From positions 1,860,001-1,924,000 of the forward strand of contig JAPYXD010000382.1 in assembly GCA_030998225.1 (NCBI GenBank): a stretch of DNA of 64,000 nt, read 5' to 3'. How positions within the stretch are numbered: position 1 is the first letter of the stretch; every line of letters begins with the position of its first letter. Positions 11,750-24,020 of this stretch are shown here, in pieces. Source of the DNA: Diplolepis rosae. Its lineage: Eukaryota > Arthropoda > Insecta > Hymenoptera > Diplolepididae. A model generated the notes under the pieces. That model saw only the letters and a list, made by a program, of their open reading frames with translations. It was not told the DNA's origin and ran no database searches. Made by a program: the position numbers and the translations under genes.

Positions 11750-13330
11750 CACCACAAAAGGTTGGCTGAAGTTTGACGGTCTTTTCATCAGCGAATTAAC
11801 AAGTGCTAACAAGTCGATGGCCATCACTTCGAGTATCTTTTGTAGGTAGACCCAAACCAAGGTTAGTGGATACTTTGAAAGTAATTATTCCGATATGTTT
11901 CGATTTTTCGACTATTTTCATACTTTCGGTCACTAGAATGACCTTGTGTTGTAGGTCGCTGAATTCGTCTTAAAATCGGTAATAATGCCATCGAAAAAAA
12001 TACATGGTTCTATTTAAAAAAGTGGAGTTGACCTTGACCTAGCTTCAGCGCCTCCACCGATAAAAAATAGGGTGGTCGAGTATGACGGCTTTCTCAAACA
12101 CTGAAACTTTTGTCTAAAACATTTTTAGATATGATCAATAGTTTGAGTACTATTGCTCTATAACACTTTATGTGCCTCACTCTGTATATAACATATGTAA
12201 TCAGCGATGTAATACTTCCAACTTGTCTCATGTTTTGTTATTATACATTTATGTAGCATACTGTTATAATTTTTGTATTTTTTTATAACAAAACATTTAA
12301 AATGTTAATTCTGATAACTATGTTTTAACGAATTTTTTGACAAAATATAATTTTTAAATTAAATATAAAAAATATGTTCTTGATCAAGTAAGTACCTCGA
12401 ATTAAATTTATTCTTCCATCGAAGTTTCGATCGCGGATCGTTAACTCCCCGCGTTTGAATTAAGGGAGGCGGTATCACACCCAGCGACTCTACCGCCTCA
12501 AGTAACAAACAGATTAAGAAACCAATGAAGGGATCAAGACAGCATTACCGCGTGCGTGATTTTATCGACGTAAGTTATAGCGAGATCTACTGACCAACAG
12601 AATGATCAATATGGAATTACCATTTGACTAACCAAAAGAGAAGGTGAATAAAGCCCTACAGTACCAATGCATTAATTACACACATAAGAGTCACATGTAA
12701 TTTGTACACGGAAAATATAAGTACTAGGAAATTGACTTGACAGTCCTCGACTTTTGGACAGTACAAATTTTTCCGAAGATCCTATATACTTTTTATGAAA
12801 AAGCTTAGAACTTCATCGAAAAATGAAAGAATGTCCAAGATTAAATCAAGCCTTATAAAAAATTGTTCGCGAAACAAGGCGCAGCAATTTCTTACACGGC
12901 CCTGCATTTTCTAAGGATAAAATGTACCCAACATTTTTTAAGAAATATCGCAAGTGCTTCAGTAGCCGTGCGGTTTAATTTATAAGGTTAGACTGCGTTA
13001 TAAATTTAGGTTAGATAAAAGTTAAGGTTCGAGTCCTGTCAGCGTAAGAATAATTTCAACAGCGGGTAATATATTATGTTCAGCGATGTGTAATGATAGT
13101 GTATGGTATGTATGATTAAAGTATTAAAAAAATTGGTAACTTGCGAAAATCGTTTTTTTTCTTACAGCCTTTGATAGTCTATAAAAATTTCACTGACTGG
13201 CTTTGAAGTTTTCATGCACGAGTGCATAGAAATTATACATTTTGCGTACTGAGAATTTTCACGTACTTTCTATTGAATACTTTTGGAATGTTCTATATTT
13301 TTTCTAGAACTATTGATTTAATTGTACACG
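11750..13330. other. AT-rich sequence; possible tRNA-like remnant near 13.0 kb
   Basis: No coding region is recognised. A B-box-like GGTTCGAGTCC near 13,024-13,034 and an A-box-like TAGCCGTGCGG near 12,966 hint at a tRNA-derived SINE relic. The flanks do not fold into a convincing cloverleaf. Confidence 0.3.
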
Positions 13331-14525
13331 AACGGTACTTCTAGATTTAAGTAATTTAACTCCGCCATTGCCGGTCCCAAGCCCGGATGAGAAAGGAGGA
13401 GGGGGCACACAGATAGCAACATGACACAACACATCTACAGCGATACTGAACACAACACACCCAACATCCGAGAGAGTGTTTTGGATGGAGGGAGGTAGTG
13501 TCTCGCCCAGATGAATGATCGAGGCCATGCACGGAGCAGACGCGTCCTGCAGCTCACCAACGGTGGCGACCGAAAGGTCTCTACCAGCAGCAGGGATGTC
13601 GCCGTCAGGCTGGCCGTCAAGGGGGCCCTATAGACAGGCTTTTCCCTAGCGGTGGGCCTGCCGGGCGCACGTGCTGCGGGAGGTTCCTCCGCAAAACCTT
13701 CAGGCGCATGAGGACGCGGTGTGGAGCAAAGGCATCAGGGAGCCTTAAACAGGTTCCTCGATGCCGCATGATTGAACCCGGAGTGAATGCGGGAGGGCCC
13801 CTTAATCGGGGTATCGCCCCAAATGCGCATGCGGCGGTCACGCTGAACTTCCCACATGCCCTCTCCCGATCACATCACAACCACAAGCATGATACTGACA
13901 TCCACACATACCAGAATAAATGGATTGCAGAGTGAATGGGCTGCGGCGGGGCCTGGTGGATATTCCCGATAGACTAGCCAAGGGAGGAGTAGTAGCCTCC
14001 CGACCAGGGTAGGACGCGATGTCAGTACCCTACCTCTGTGGAAGTAATATGGGTAAATGTAAGTCCCTCCGGTTTTCGGCCGCGAAGGGCAAAGATCCCG
14101 TGAAATCACATATTAAACTGGGAAAACCGCTCACGTTTCTACTGTCTGGAGCCAATTTCGGGGTTGAAATCATGGACGTCCGGGCGCAGGAATGAAGGAT
14201 TACCTGGTCAGTATTTCCTTATATCCGACGCTGCGTAGGATAAATCGCACACCGTCTAGCTTGAAGTCCGGGTTAGGTGTCGAGGTGGACCCGGCGCCGC
14301 TTGGTCGAAAGGGGTAACGTTAAACTTTTAGCTTCATTATGGCGCTGGCCTATACCGTAATCTTTTTCTAGCTTCATCTAAATATGCCGATAGGACCGAC
14401 CATCCGATAAGCAGCTTCTCGGTTTCGGCGCACATAACTAGGGATCTATGCAGGCGAGGATAGTAGCTCTACTGCGGTAGGGCTCCCATGATGGGCGAAC
14501 CGTCTTAAGCCACGACGGAATTGAT

Positions 14526-15115
14526 ATGATTTCATTAAATAAGAAAGAAGATGAAGAGGAAAAGGCGCCAGATGCGCACTCACACACTCCTCCAGGGGCT
14601 GAGGGATGGAAAGACGTCCTCCAGCTTCTGAAGGAGCAAAGCGTAAAGATGGAGAAGTTGTCCAGGGCTCTCAGCGTTATCCAGCAGGGTATGCTGAAAA
14701 ACAACCCTGGCCATGTTAAGGATAGTGCTAGCGAGGCTACGGAGCATTCCGCTCAACATCCACAAGTGCATACTAGAAAGCGGGGTGGGAATCCAGAAAA
14801 GGGTGGAATGCCACCCCGCTTCGAAAAGGATGGGTATCTTTCGGAGACCGCGTTCCGCGTCTCTGGGAGATACCCCGAAGAAGCTGACAAAGGGGGAGAA
14901 GAGGCTTACCCATGCGGGTAAACTGCCGCATCCGGAAGCATGTCGAGGTCGCCCGGTGCTTCAGGTGCCAGGGTTATGGCCATGTGTCGCGCGGCTGCAC
15001 GCTACCAGGCAGGAAGGACGCCTGCTGGAGGTGTAGCGGCGCATAGCACGTGGCCAAGGAGTGCAAGACTCCGCCTAGGTGGCCCATGCTTCTGGGAGCG
15101 GCTGTTGTCCAATAT
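14526..15115 (+). pseudogene. LINE ORF1 (gag-like, CCHC knuckles), broken
   Basis: The frame opens at 14,526 with a charged, probably coiled N-terminus (KKEDEEEKAPDAH). It stops at 14,919-14,921 after a frameshift. In another frame, 14,930-15,075, there are two retroviral-type knuckles: CFRCQGYGHVSRGC, which fits C-x2-C-x4-H-x4-C, and CWRCSGA followed by a stop and then HVAKEC. The product of intact relatives binds the element RNA and acts as a chaperone. This copy could not make it. Confidence 0.8.
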
Positions 15116-15149
15116 TTAGAGCGGAGCTCCGGAGGTTGAGCGGTGGAAA

Positions 15150-17216
15150 GTGAAATTTCTACAGCTGAACCTCGGGAGAGGGAAGGAAACCCAGAACCTT
15201 CTGATACAGATTGCCAAGGAGAGGGAGGTTGATGTGTTGCTCATTAGTGAGCAACACAAATGGTCCGAAAACTCTGCTTGGTACCAGGATCCATCACGGA
15301 GGGCTGGGATCCTTGTTTGTAGCCCTGATTTGAGCATCGGGGATTTCCTGGAGACCGACGCGGGGTTCGTTTGGGTGGAGGTGGCAGGTGTGCGTGTGTA
15401 CAGCTGCTACTTCTCTCCCAGCGATCCTCTCGAGATCTTCGAGACCCAGATCCTCCTTCTTGAGGAAAGCTCAGAGAGGCTAGTGGGCGGTCCCTTATCG
15501 CCGGAGACTTTAATAGTAAGTCACCCGAGTGGGGCGAAGCCCGTCTGGACAGGAGGGGGATCTTGATCGGCGAGATGGCCGCTAGGAATGACCTGATTGT
15601 ATTAAACCAGGGCAAGGATTTTACGTTCAGACGAGGAGCGGGGGGGTCGATTATCGACCTTACGTTTGCCGCGCCCCGTCTTGCCTCAAGGATAGTCGAC
15701 TGGTGCGTCCTCCAGGTAATAACCTTGAGTGACCACCAGTGCATTGAGTTTAGCATTCGGGAACGGAGTCACCCAGTGAATTCGGGAAGGGGCGGCAAAG
15801 GAAGAAGCCCCTCCTGGAACACAAGACGACTCAGCAAAGACAAGCTACAAAAATATCTTAAGGAAAGTACATCGTGCAAAGCTTGTTTCCGCATACAGAG
15901 CCGTTCCAAAGACAGGACCGAAGCTCCTGCGTGGTCCGGCACGAAGAACTCTTCAATCTCGAAGAACTAAACAGAGCGGTTGGAAGACTCAAGGCAAACA
16001 CAGTGCCGGGGAACGACGGGTTGCCGAACGAGATCCTCAAAGAGGTGATCGGGGCATACCCGGACATGCTCCTATAAGTTTTCAACTCCTGTCTTCGGGA
16101 GGGGAAATTCTTCGCAGACTGGAAGGAGCAGAGGTTGGTCCTGCTGAGGAAGGGCAACAAACCTCTAGGGGATGCTTCATCGCATAGACTTCCTGCTGGA
16201 TCGAGCATCATCGGCTTCGCGGATGACGCACTTGTCGTGTGCGCTGCTGACAACGTCGGAATTCTGGAACTGAAGATTAATGATACTCTGTGGCGGGCAA
16301 AGCGTTGGTGAGATAGCAGAGGCCTGAAAATGGCCCCTGAAAAGACCGAGGCTTTGTTGGTCACGGACAGGAGATCCTTCCAATATCCGAAGATCGTTCT
16401 CGGGGAACATGAAATCGAGTGGAAAAAGAGCATTAAGTACCTGGGAGTGCAGTTGGATCGAAGGCTTAGCTTCGGCGAACACCTGCAGATGGCGACTGCC
16501 AAAGCCATCCAATGTGGGGCCGCCCTGACACGGCTCATGGCCAACTTTGGTGGACCCAGTGAAGCTAAGAAAAGGCTGGTGGCGAGCGTGGTAAACTCGA
16601 AGCTGCTTTATGCAGCTCCGATCGGAACAAGTGCTCTTAACAACTATGCTATCCTGAAGAAGCTGTTCTCGGCACAGAGAGGTGTGGTGATGAGACTTCT
16701 CTCAGCATACCGAACTGTGTCCCGCCAATTGACTTATTGGCGGAGGAAAGGAAAGAGACCTTTCAGCTCCGTAAGGAGCTCACCTGCTTAACCAACCTGC
16801 AGGAAATCGCTCGGGCGAAGGAGGCCATCCGCAAGGATGGAAGGCGCAGACTTGTCGAGAAATGGCAGACGAGATGGCATGGTGACCAATCCAAGGGATG
16901 GACACACCGTATAATCCCGGAGCTCACCACCTGGCTGGATAGAAAGCACGGTCAAGTCTGCTTTTACCTGGCACAAGCGCTTTCAGGACATGGCTGCTTT
17001 AATGCGTACCTGAAGCGCTTCAAGAAAGGACACGACGATTCGTGTAGCTACTGCGGATTCTCTGTGGAAAATGCAGAGCACACACTCTTTGTCTGTGCCA
17101 GGTGGGGCGAGGAAAGGGAGGCCGTCGGTCGGGCAGTGGGCGCACAGCTCACCCTTGACACGATCTCTAGTGTGAACGGATATGGATGCTTATCGAGTCA
17201 TTTGTCACCCTGGTGA
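15150..17216 (+). pseudogene. LINE ORF2: endonuclease, RT and zinc finger, broken
   Basis: The endonuclease starts MKFLQLNLGRGKE at 15,150 and shows LLISEQHKWSE and a C-terminal ITLSDHQCIEFSI, but it is frameshifted near 15,480. RT pieces follow: KANTVPGNDGLPNEILKEV near 16,000, then a jump from KPLGDASSH to a palm motif GFADDALVV near 16,210. The middle RT motifs are therefore deleted. Further stops lie near 16,076 and 16,310. The tail (16,737-17,216) carries CSYCGFSVENAEHTLFVC, the C-terminal CCHC finger of the group. Intact relatives nick target DNA and prime reverse transcription there; this copy cannot. Confidence 0.85.
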
Positions 17217-17410
17217 TGAAGACGAGGGAGCTCGATGGGCGTGCAGAGCGCGGCAACAACGGGGGCCAGTAGAAATCGCATCGGGGCCTGCACCCGCGGT
17301 CTTGCGTCTTCGGCGGTCTTGGCTGTCCGCGTCGTTCAGGGGAGGAATCGCTTTATTCTTCCCCTGGCCGGCGCGGCTAGTCCGTGTAATAACATGTAAC
17401 TCATCCTAGT

Positions 17411-18508
17411 ATGTAGCTCGTCATAGTTGACCTTTCAAAGTCCTATAAAAAGCGAAACGTTTTCAACAAATAATAAGGTCGTTCATATATGTATTTGAAT
17501 TTCAAACAAGTAAAATATTAGGAGACATCGGAAGTAGTTGAAGGTTTAAGTATTGAATGTGACACAAAGATTTTCGACTAAGTTGAAGACGTTTTTCAAA
17601 TTAAGAAAAATGATATCATTTTACAGGTTTGACGTAGAAAAATAATATTGAATTGCGCAGAATGCTAATGTTAATTCGAAAAAGTCAGAACCGCGATGTA
17701 ACCCAAGCTCTTGTGGTGTTTTTACTGATATTAAGATCAGGAAATTCTAACAAAATGGTTGCTGTAATTTTGTAATTAGAACAAGAGCATCTCATTTCAG
17801 ATACTTTTGCATGAATCAGAACAACCAGATGAGTACTAGACATGGCAGGACCATTTTATATAAACCAAAATGATGCTGAAGGTATAAAAAATCTTCCTTA
17901 ATCGCGCTTGTCAAGATGCAAAAGACGCGATGAAGTTAACGGCTTCAGTGTACTGGTGTTTTTGTTGAAGGGTCGGCGAAATCTGTTGACAAAAATAAAG
18001 AACCAAGGCAGTCTCGTTCTATCACAAAAATTCACTAAGCAGTAGAATGTGTCCATGGAATAGAATGTAAAGACATGTTAATCAATTAAATTACTTTTAC
18101 AAATTTACGATTACAATTTTCAGTAATATTATATTGCAAACTTCAATATAGCTTTATATGTAATATTGATTTACAAATCCTACGAAAAATAAGATACAAT
18201 TTATTAGGAAATATTATGGAAATTAAGCAGAATCGTCATCACTAACATTGCTTCAATCGTCAGAGTCATTCAATTTGTTATCTCATGCAGAATCATCAAA
18301 ACATAATTATAGGTCTACAGCTTCAGTTGGAAAACTTTTGCCCTTTTTAGGTTGAATCTTACCCATGATAGAAATGAATGGGGCAGAAGTGATGAAAAGG
18401 CGATGAAATACATACATGATCAAAAACTAAAATTTTCTATAGTATATGTAAAGCTAAAAATATATCTGCATCTGAACTTCTTTCGAAAAAGTGAATTTTT
18501 TTTATATA
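17411..18508. other. No feature recognised
   Basis: AT-rich sequence between the LINE 3' end and a transposase remnant. There is no domain-bearing ORF and no repeat boundary that I can support. Confidence 0.4.
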
Positions 18509-19260
18509 CAGGGTGGGCCATATGAAATTTTAAATTTAAAAAGTCAATAAAAAAACGGCTTGATATTTTTCAAAGGTCTAACGTTTATTTGAAAGGTTCT
18601 TTTATGAAATTTATTTGTGGAAAACAATTTCGGACAAATGACCACCACGGCTGAGTTTACAGTAGCTTATCCGATCCACCCAATTTTGGAGTACTTTCTC
18701 GATGGTTTCAGGCCTTATGGCAGTAACAGCAGCTTGAATCTCGTACATTAGATCTTGAATTGTTTCTGGATGGTTGGCGTAACATTTACCTTTAACAGCT
18801 CCCCACAGAAAATAGTCCAACGGAGTTAAATCGCAGCTTCTGGGATGCCAATTCACATCACCTCTTTTGATGATTATGCGATTTTCGAAGATAGGGCGTA
18901 AAAGATTGAGTGTAGCGTTTGCTGTATGGCACGTAGTTCCGTCCTGCTGGAACCAAATGTTGTCCACGTCTTCTTCTTCAATTTGATTGAAGAAAAATTT
19001 GGATAACATTGCGCTATATCGCTCACCATTGATGGTTACGGCGGTTCCTTCTTCATTTTCGAAGAAAAATGGGCCGATGATTCCACCAGACCAAAATCCG
19101 CACCATACAGTGACTCGTGCTGGGTGCATTGGCTTCTCGACGATTACCTGCGGTTTTTCTGTGCCCCAAATGCGACATTCCGATTGCAATTGAAGATATA
19201 AATGTCTGGTAAGTGAATTATTAGACTGAAATGTCACATAATACTTACTACAGTGTAATA
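18509..19260 (-). mobile_element. Tc1/mariner-superfamily element remnant
   Basis: One terminus is visible, CAGGGTGGGCCATATG next to a TA at 18,507-18,508. It is followed by the C-terminal half of a transposase on the minus strand. The opposite terminus is not found, so the element is truncated near 19,240-19,260. Confidence 0.7.
18611..19237 (-). pseudogene. Transposase, catalytic C-terminal half
   Basis: 208 residues are open. VTVWCGFWSGGIIGPFFF leads into the catalytic core. The second Asp sits in IWFQQDGTTCH and the third acidic region in RSCDLTPLDYFLWG. A C-terminal segment (IRPETIEKVLQNWVDRI) is typical of insect members. The DNA-binding domain and the segment with the first catalytic Asp are absent, so the protein is inactive. 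The family is Tc1/mariner by motif; I do not assign a subfamily. Confidence 0.8.
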
Positions 19261-19530
19261 CTTACTAAGACGTTCCACCACTTCTTATTTTTTTTCAAAT
19301 ATGTTCTCTCGTTCGATTCGACATCCTCTACCTATTCTTTGGTGCGCATAGCATTTTTTCTAATTTCCTTTTTTAATGTAAATCAATTATAATAGCACCG
19401 CCTAACTTTTCAGCCCATTTTTCCTTTAAGGTTTTATGTTGGGTACTTAATTCCAGGTGAAAGTTATTAAAGAGACGTTTATGTAAGACGCCTCATATAT
19501 TCTTTCAAACGTTTTTTGATATGGAAACTA

Positions 19531-20647
19531 ACAAGGGGAGTGCGTCAATCTTCCCTGAGCTTTCTGTACGAAACTTGCAGTTCGATATAAATGAGTAATA
19601 ATGTCGGAGTGACAGGACCCACTACCTCAGTTATTTCGAGTAATTGAGTTTTGAAAATTAAGGTTTTTGTACGCGCCGAGTAAGTAAAGGCCGGTAAGTC
19701 CTTCAGCACAGTAAAGCGATGGCGTAATGGTTATGGCTATCGGCTGGCAGGCTCGCGGCGCGGGTTCAGTTCTTTTTGCCGGTGATTTTTTTTTAATTTT
19801 TATACATTGTTAATTATATACAATGTAATTAGTATAAGTTTTGATCATTTGTAATGAATTTAATTTAAATAACAAATACTAAAAATTATAAATAATAATT
19901 AATGCTGTCAATATATTTTGCATAATTTATATTAATATTAATTATTTGAAAGGTACATTTATTTTACACATTCTTTATGCAATAATAAACATTCATTTAC
20001 ATATTCAGGAAATATTACTTCAAAGAATATTCTATCAAGCATTTAAAAGGAATTTGAGGCTTCACTGTTATGACCTAATAAACATTTATTGTTAGTTCTT
20101 TGAATAATTGTACGATATCAATTGTTTGAAAAGATTTTTACAAGTTTTCTGTATCACTTCCCTTACAACCATGAGGGTGATACTTATCATAAAAGCAAGT
20201 AAAACGTACATTTTATCGACACCAGGAACATTCAATAAACGCTACATTGCTACATGAACAATTTTCCTTCAATAAAGCAAGTGGAAAGCAAAGTTCGTTA
20301 AAATTTAAATTCATTACAAAAGATCACCACTTATACTGATTACATTGTAAATAATTAACAATGTATAAAAATTAAAAAAATATATCACCGGCAAAAAGAA
20401 TTGAACCCGCGCCGCGAGCATGCCAGCCGATAGCCATCACCACTACGCCACCGCTTTACTGACTGAAGGACTCACCGGCCTTTACTCACTCGGCGCGTGC
20501 GAAAACCTCATTTTTCAATATTCAATTTCTCGAAATAACTAAGGTAGTGCACCCTGTCATTCCGGCATTATTACTCATTCATATCGAACTTTCGGTACTG
20601 CAAGTTTCGTGCAGAAAGCTCAGGGATGATTGACGCACTCCCCTTGT
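19531..20647. mobile_element. Long inverted-repeat element with tRNA-like boxes in both arms
   Basis: The ends ACAAGGGGAGTGCGTCAATC (19,532) and its reverse complement (to 20,647) bound arms of about 320 bp around an AT-rich core of about 475 bp. Each arm holds a pol III-like A box (TGGCGTAATGG in the left arm) and a B box (GGTTCAGTTC, or GGTTCAATTC in the right arm) about 40 bp apart. The arms face each other. No transposase is present. It may be a MITE that captured a tRNA-like sequence, or two SINEs in inverted orientation. Confidence 0.75.
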
Positions 20648-20941
20648 AAGTAGAACGTGTCTATTTTGATCTAAGCTGATCGGTTACGACCTCCTGTTAC
20701 GCTCAAACTTTTGAAATGTGCGGGGGCATTTAACCTTGAACTCAAGTCGAATGGGTAAGTTCAGGAAAAGAATCTTTCAGATTTTTGATATCGATAGTAT
20801 TGCTTATGGTTCAGAATAATTATGATTTACAGAGCTAAATTCTGGTTTTGATTGCTTACTTATCTTCGGCACTTTGTTTTGGGCGAATCAGTATTGGAAG
20901 AATATTGATCTCATGAATAAAAGTGGCTTACGACTTTTATA

Positions 20942-21506
20942 CACGGAGAGAAATAACTGGTGCCATGCACATGGAACTCACAAAGTGTTAAACACATGTC
21001 GAATAACGATTGTGAAAAACGCAAATTCAAGTGTTTGACACTAGACAACATTCATGCTCTTCCTATTAAATTTTCCTGCGTGTAGCACTAGCGATTTGGA
21101 GCTCGAACACAAGAACGCTGAGTATATGATGCATGGCTTTCTTCATGTTGCAAATGCTTGAGCTTCACGTGCGTTTCCAAGGCGTATGTTTTATACTAGA
21201 ATTTCTTAATGTAACAAGCCTGAGGAGTTCAATACTTGAGTTTCACGTGCGCCGCATGTGAAACACAAGCGTTTGGCACCTTTGGCTCATCTAGTATCTA
21301 CTACAAGTTGCATGAGTAGTAAATGTTGTAATGTCACATACTTTATATGTGAATACAGAGTATTTTGTCTTTGTAGATAACTGTGCGCAGCTCGCATGAA
21401 TTTTGAGCATTTATTACTCGAGTTTCTAAGTTCAACTATGTGAACAGCCACAATTGCCAAAAACTGGTCTCTTTCGAGTGCATAGTACCAGTTATTTCTC
21501 TCCGTG
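20942..21506. mobile_element. TA-flanked MITE with CACGGAGAG ends
   Basis: The terminal inverted repeat begins CACGGAGAGAAATAACTGGT, with the complement at the right end. TA lies directly outside both ends (20,940-20,941, 21,507-21,508). The element is 565 bp with no transposase. Confidence 0.8.
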
Positions 21507-21594
21507 TAGGCATGAATAAGGTGCAAAATTGGCATAAGTGTTATAGTAATTAACAATGAGACGAAGCCCTTAACCTACAATATCATTTACGTAC

Positions 21595-21855
21595 CTGTGT
21601 GTGTTCTCATATGTCTTTTTAAGAGTGATGGGCGGTCAAAAGCCTTTCTACAAATTTCGCAGGGCAGTAAGACTCTTTCACCTCTTTTAATATTTTTTGA
21701 AATGGTATAATCCAGGTTAGCTCTTACCACTGAAACGATTGACGATGATGACTTTTCTGATGTGGACTCATATTCATCAACCTCATAATAATAATTTTGA
21801 TACAGAAGTGAAGAATGTTGGGAGAGCAATGCCATCGAAAGATCCAAAGGTGATT
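21595..21855 (-). CDS. Probable host exon: C2H2 zinc-finger protein with PLDLS motif
   Basis: The minus-strand exon is bounded by a good acceptor (pyrimidine tract then TTCAG, exon from 21,855) and a donor GTACGT at 21,594. It is 261 bp and enters and leaves in phase 1. Residues run from SPLDLSMALL, where PLDLS fits the binding motif for the corepressor CtBP. An acidic Ser-rich stretch follows, then one C2H2 finger (CEICRKAF...LKRHMRTH). It ends at the HTG linker, exactly where the next finger would continue in the following exon. This looks like an intact piece of a transcription factor gene whose other exons lie outside the window or unrecognised. I cannot name the orthologue. Confidence 0.65.
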
Positions 21856-22329
21856 CTGAATACAAAAAAAGGTAGGGTTTTCTCATTTTGAATGTTATTA
21901 TGCGGATTACTTTTTTCAAAAAGTATACCATTTTATTACTTCGTTCAGAAAATGGTAATAAACTACTATAAACGAAAATATTTAGAATTGGCAATTTGTG
22001 ACAGTGTTCGCAGTACGTGTACGCAAACGGCCCCCATCACTGACCCATGTGGATCCTCACACAACCAAACGCGGCTTATCGGTGTGTGCCCACTTTCTAG
22101 CTTCTTCCTCTTTTTCGAGAATTATGTTTCTCTCCCCTACATGTAAGAGACGCGAAACAGACGATAAATTCCAAATGACAAAGTATTTAGTTAAAGATAT
22201 TAGCTTTCTTTTTTCGATATTTTGATACAAATTTATCTAAAATGAATATCTCAAAGATTTTTTTAAAGTTTCAGATGATTTAGACACTTGAGAAATCATT
22301 TTTTAGTAAAATGTATGGTTTAATTAGTG
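21856..22329. other. Probable intron upstream of the zinc-finger exon
   Basis: The flank adjoins the splice acceptor of the C2H2 exon. Nothing else is recognised; the short plus-strand ORFs here look like chance. Confidence 0.35.
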
Positions 22330-23000
22330 TAAAGCCTCAAAACAAAATATCGATTCATGTATTTTCAAGCCTTGTAAATAAATTATTTGAAATTAAAAAA
22401 TTATGTGGAGAATATTTCATATCAAGATAAGATAAATCATGAGATTCAAATTTAAAAAATAAAAGGTTCAGATAAAATACTTTGGAAAGTTTTCATGAAT
22501 ATAAATATACTTCTTGAGATTACTCTGGCACGTAGTAAAATTGAGGAATATTTCTTTGGGATAAAATACTTTGAACATTTCTTAAAAATAATGTGTAACA
22601 TCGTTCACATGACTACTTGAATATACAAGTGTGAACAAAAGGTTTCTATTATTAAAAAAATAACTAAATAATATCTAATTTTGCACATAAAATTACACAT
22701 TGCGATTCCTTTGTTATGAAGTAAAATTGACAAATTTTATAATAATAAAATACTAAGAAAAAACTTTGTTGAATACTTAGTAACTTTTACATGGCAATTC
22801 CAATATTTAAGCGTGATTAAAGGTTTGATTTAAAAAAAATTAATAAATGTATTTTATTATTATATTTGCCAATTTTGCTACATACCAAAGAATTCTCAAT
22901 GTGTGATTTCGTATACAAAACAAGATATAATTTATTTCATTTTTAAGTAATCAAACCTTTTATTCACATTGATTTGTTGAAATTGTCATAAAAGTTGTCA
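22330..23000. repeat. Diverged tandem array, left part
   Basis: Degenerate units of roughly 200 bp share phrases such as GTGATTTCGTATAC and AATCAAACCTT. The same phrases recur at 27,200-27,690, on the other side of the Gypsy element, so the element seems to sit inside one array. Confidence 0.55.
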
Positions 23001-23144
23001 AGTATAATAAAAGGGTTGGGCACGACTGTCCATCGTTGCCATGGCGACCTACAAGCGGTGTTTGATAGCTTCCGCCAGTCGAAGATTTGGCGCTGCTGCC
23101 AGTTGTAAGTCTGTCGTTGTCATGATAAGACGTGTTTGGCTGTG

Positions 23145-24020
23145 TCAGCGTGGTGTCGTAGTTGTCGTGCCTGCCACCAGCCGGCAGTTTGGCGCTGCTG
23201 CCAGTCGGAGGTATGCTGTTGTTGTGATAGGATATGTTTGGCTGCTGATGTGCCCTGTCGTTCCCTCGCTGACTTGGTCGTGTGTCATTACCGTGTTCGG
23301 TTTCTCCGGTGTTTCTCCATGGATTTTAAGCTGTCTACCGTCACAGAGTATCCAGTAAACGTCACCTGCTATTTTTGAGACGATCGTGTGTACTCCGGAC
23401 CTTCGGTAAGTGGAAACTTTATTTAGTTTCTTTTCAGCGTTGGATAGTGGGTGCGTGAGAGCATAAACCTGATCTCCAGGTTGGTATACGTGTGCCCGGT
23501 TTGCACCAGCATAGCGTTGTTGGTACTTTTCTTGGTGTTGACGTGCTTGTTCGTCTCTAGTGTTTAGGTCTGTCCTCTCTTGTGGCTCATTGTCGTCGAA
23601 TCTCCATTCGCCGGGGCGTTGGATAGTCTGCCCGAATAACAGGTGGCTTGGGGTTTGTCCCGTGGCGGCGTTTCTCCGTTGGTGCAAGTTGAGAAGTATC
23701 TCCGGATGGTAAGTCTCCCAACGGTTGTGATTACCTTGGTCGATTCTTAGCCGTATGCCTTTTTTTAATTCCTGATTTCTGCTTTCAGTGGGGTTGGCCC
23801 TAGGGTGGTAAAGTGGAGTGGTCCACAGGTCGCAGTCCCATTTTTGGCAGGCATCAATCCACTTTTGGCTGGTACATTGCTTGCCGTTGTCGCTTAAGAT
23901 CTGTCGAGGGTATCCCCATCTTGGAAAAATTTCTCTCTCGAGGGTGGCTATGAGTACTGACGTTTTTGATGATGCGATAGGGAAGGCTTCCACCCATCGA
24001 GAAAAAAGGTCGGTAATCAC
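23145..24020 (-). CDS. Gypsy integrase core and C-terminus
   Basis: 291 residues, in frame with the preceding ORF and separated from it by one stop codon. The second catalytic Asp is in QILSDNGKQCTS and the Glu in RANPTESRNQEL. The C-terminal part (YQPGDQVYALTHPLS, then a basic tail) fits the integrase DNA-binding domain. Integrase joins the element DNA ends to the chromosome. The stop at 24,021-24,023 would detach this core from the zinc finger. Confidence 0.85.
   Translation of the reverse strand: MITDLFSRWVEAFPIASSKTSVLIATLEREIFPRWGYPRQILSDNGKQCTSQKWIDACQKWDCDLWTTPLYHPRANPTESRNQELKKGIRLRIDQGNHNRWETYHPEILLNLHQRRNAATGQTPSHLLFGQTIQRPGEWRFDDNEPQERTDLNTRDEQARQHQEKYQQRYAGANRAHVYQPGDQVYALTHPLSNAEKKLNKVSTYRRSGVHTIVSKIAGDVYWILCDGRQLKIHGETPEKPNTVMTHDQVSEGTTGHISSQTYPITTTAYLRLAAAPNCRLVAGTTTTTPR

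Larger units (their letters stand above)
13340..17410 (+). mobile_element. R1-like non-LTR retrotransposon, decayed
   Basis: The order is a GC-rich 5' leader (about 13,340-14,520), ORF1 with zinc knuckles, then ORF2 with an apurinic-type endonuclease, a reverse transcriptase and a C-terminal CCHC finger. This matches the R1/I group of insect LINEs. Base composition is clearly richer in GC than the neighbours. The boundaries are approximate: I see no poly(A) tail or clean target duplication. Frameshifts, stops and a large RT deletion make it inactive. Confidence 0.85.

Noticed and set aside
13360..13420. Self-cleaving ribozyme at the LINE 5' end
   Set aside because: GCCGGTCCCAAGCCCGG looks structured, but I could not build a credible HDV-like double pseudoknot by eye.
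15244..15756. 170-codon minus-strand ORF over the LINE
   Set aside because: It is the antisense shadow of the LINE endonuclease region; the plus strand has the recognisable domains and GC-rich codons.
15858..16544. 228-codon minus-strand ORF
   Set aside because: Antisense of the LINE RT; no known motif on this strand.
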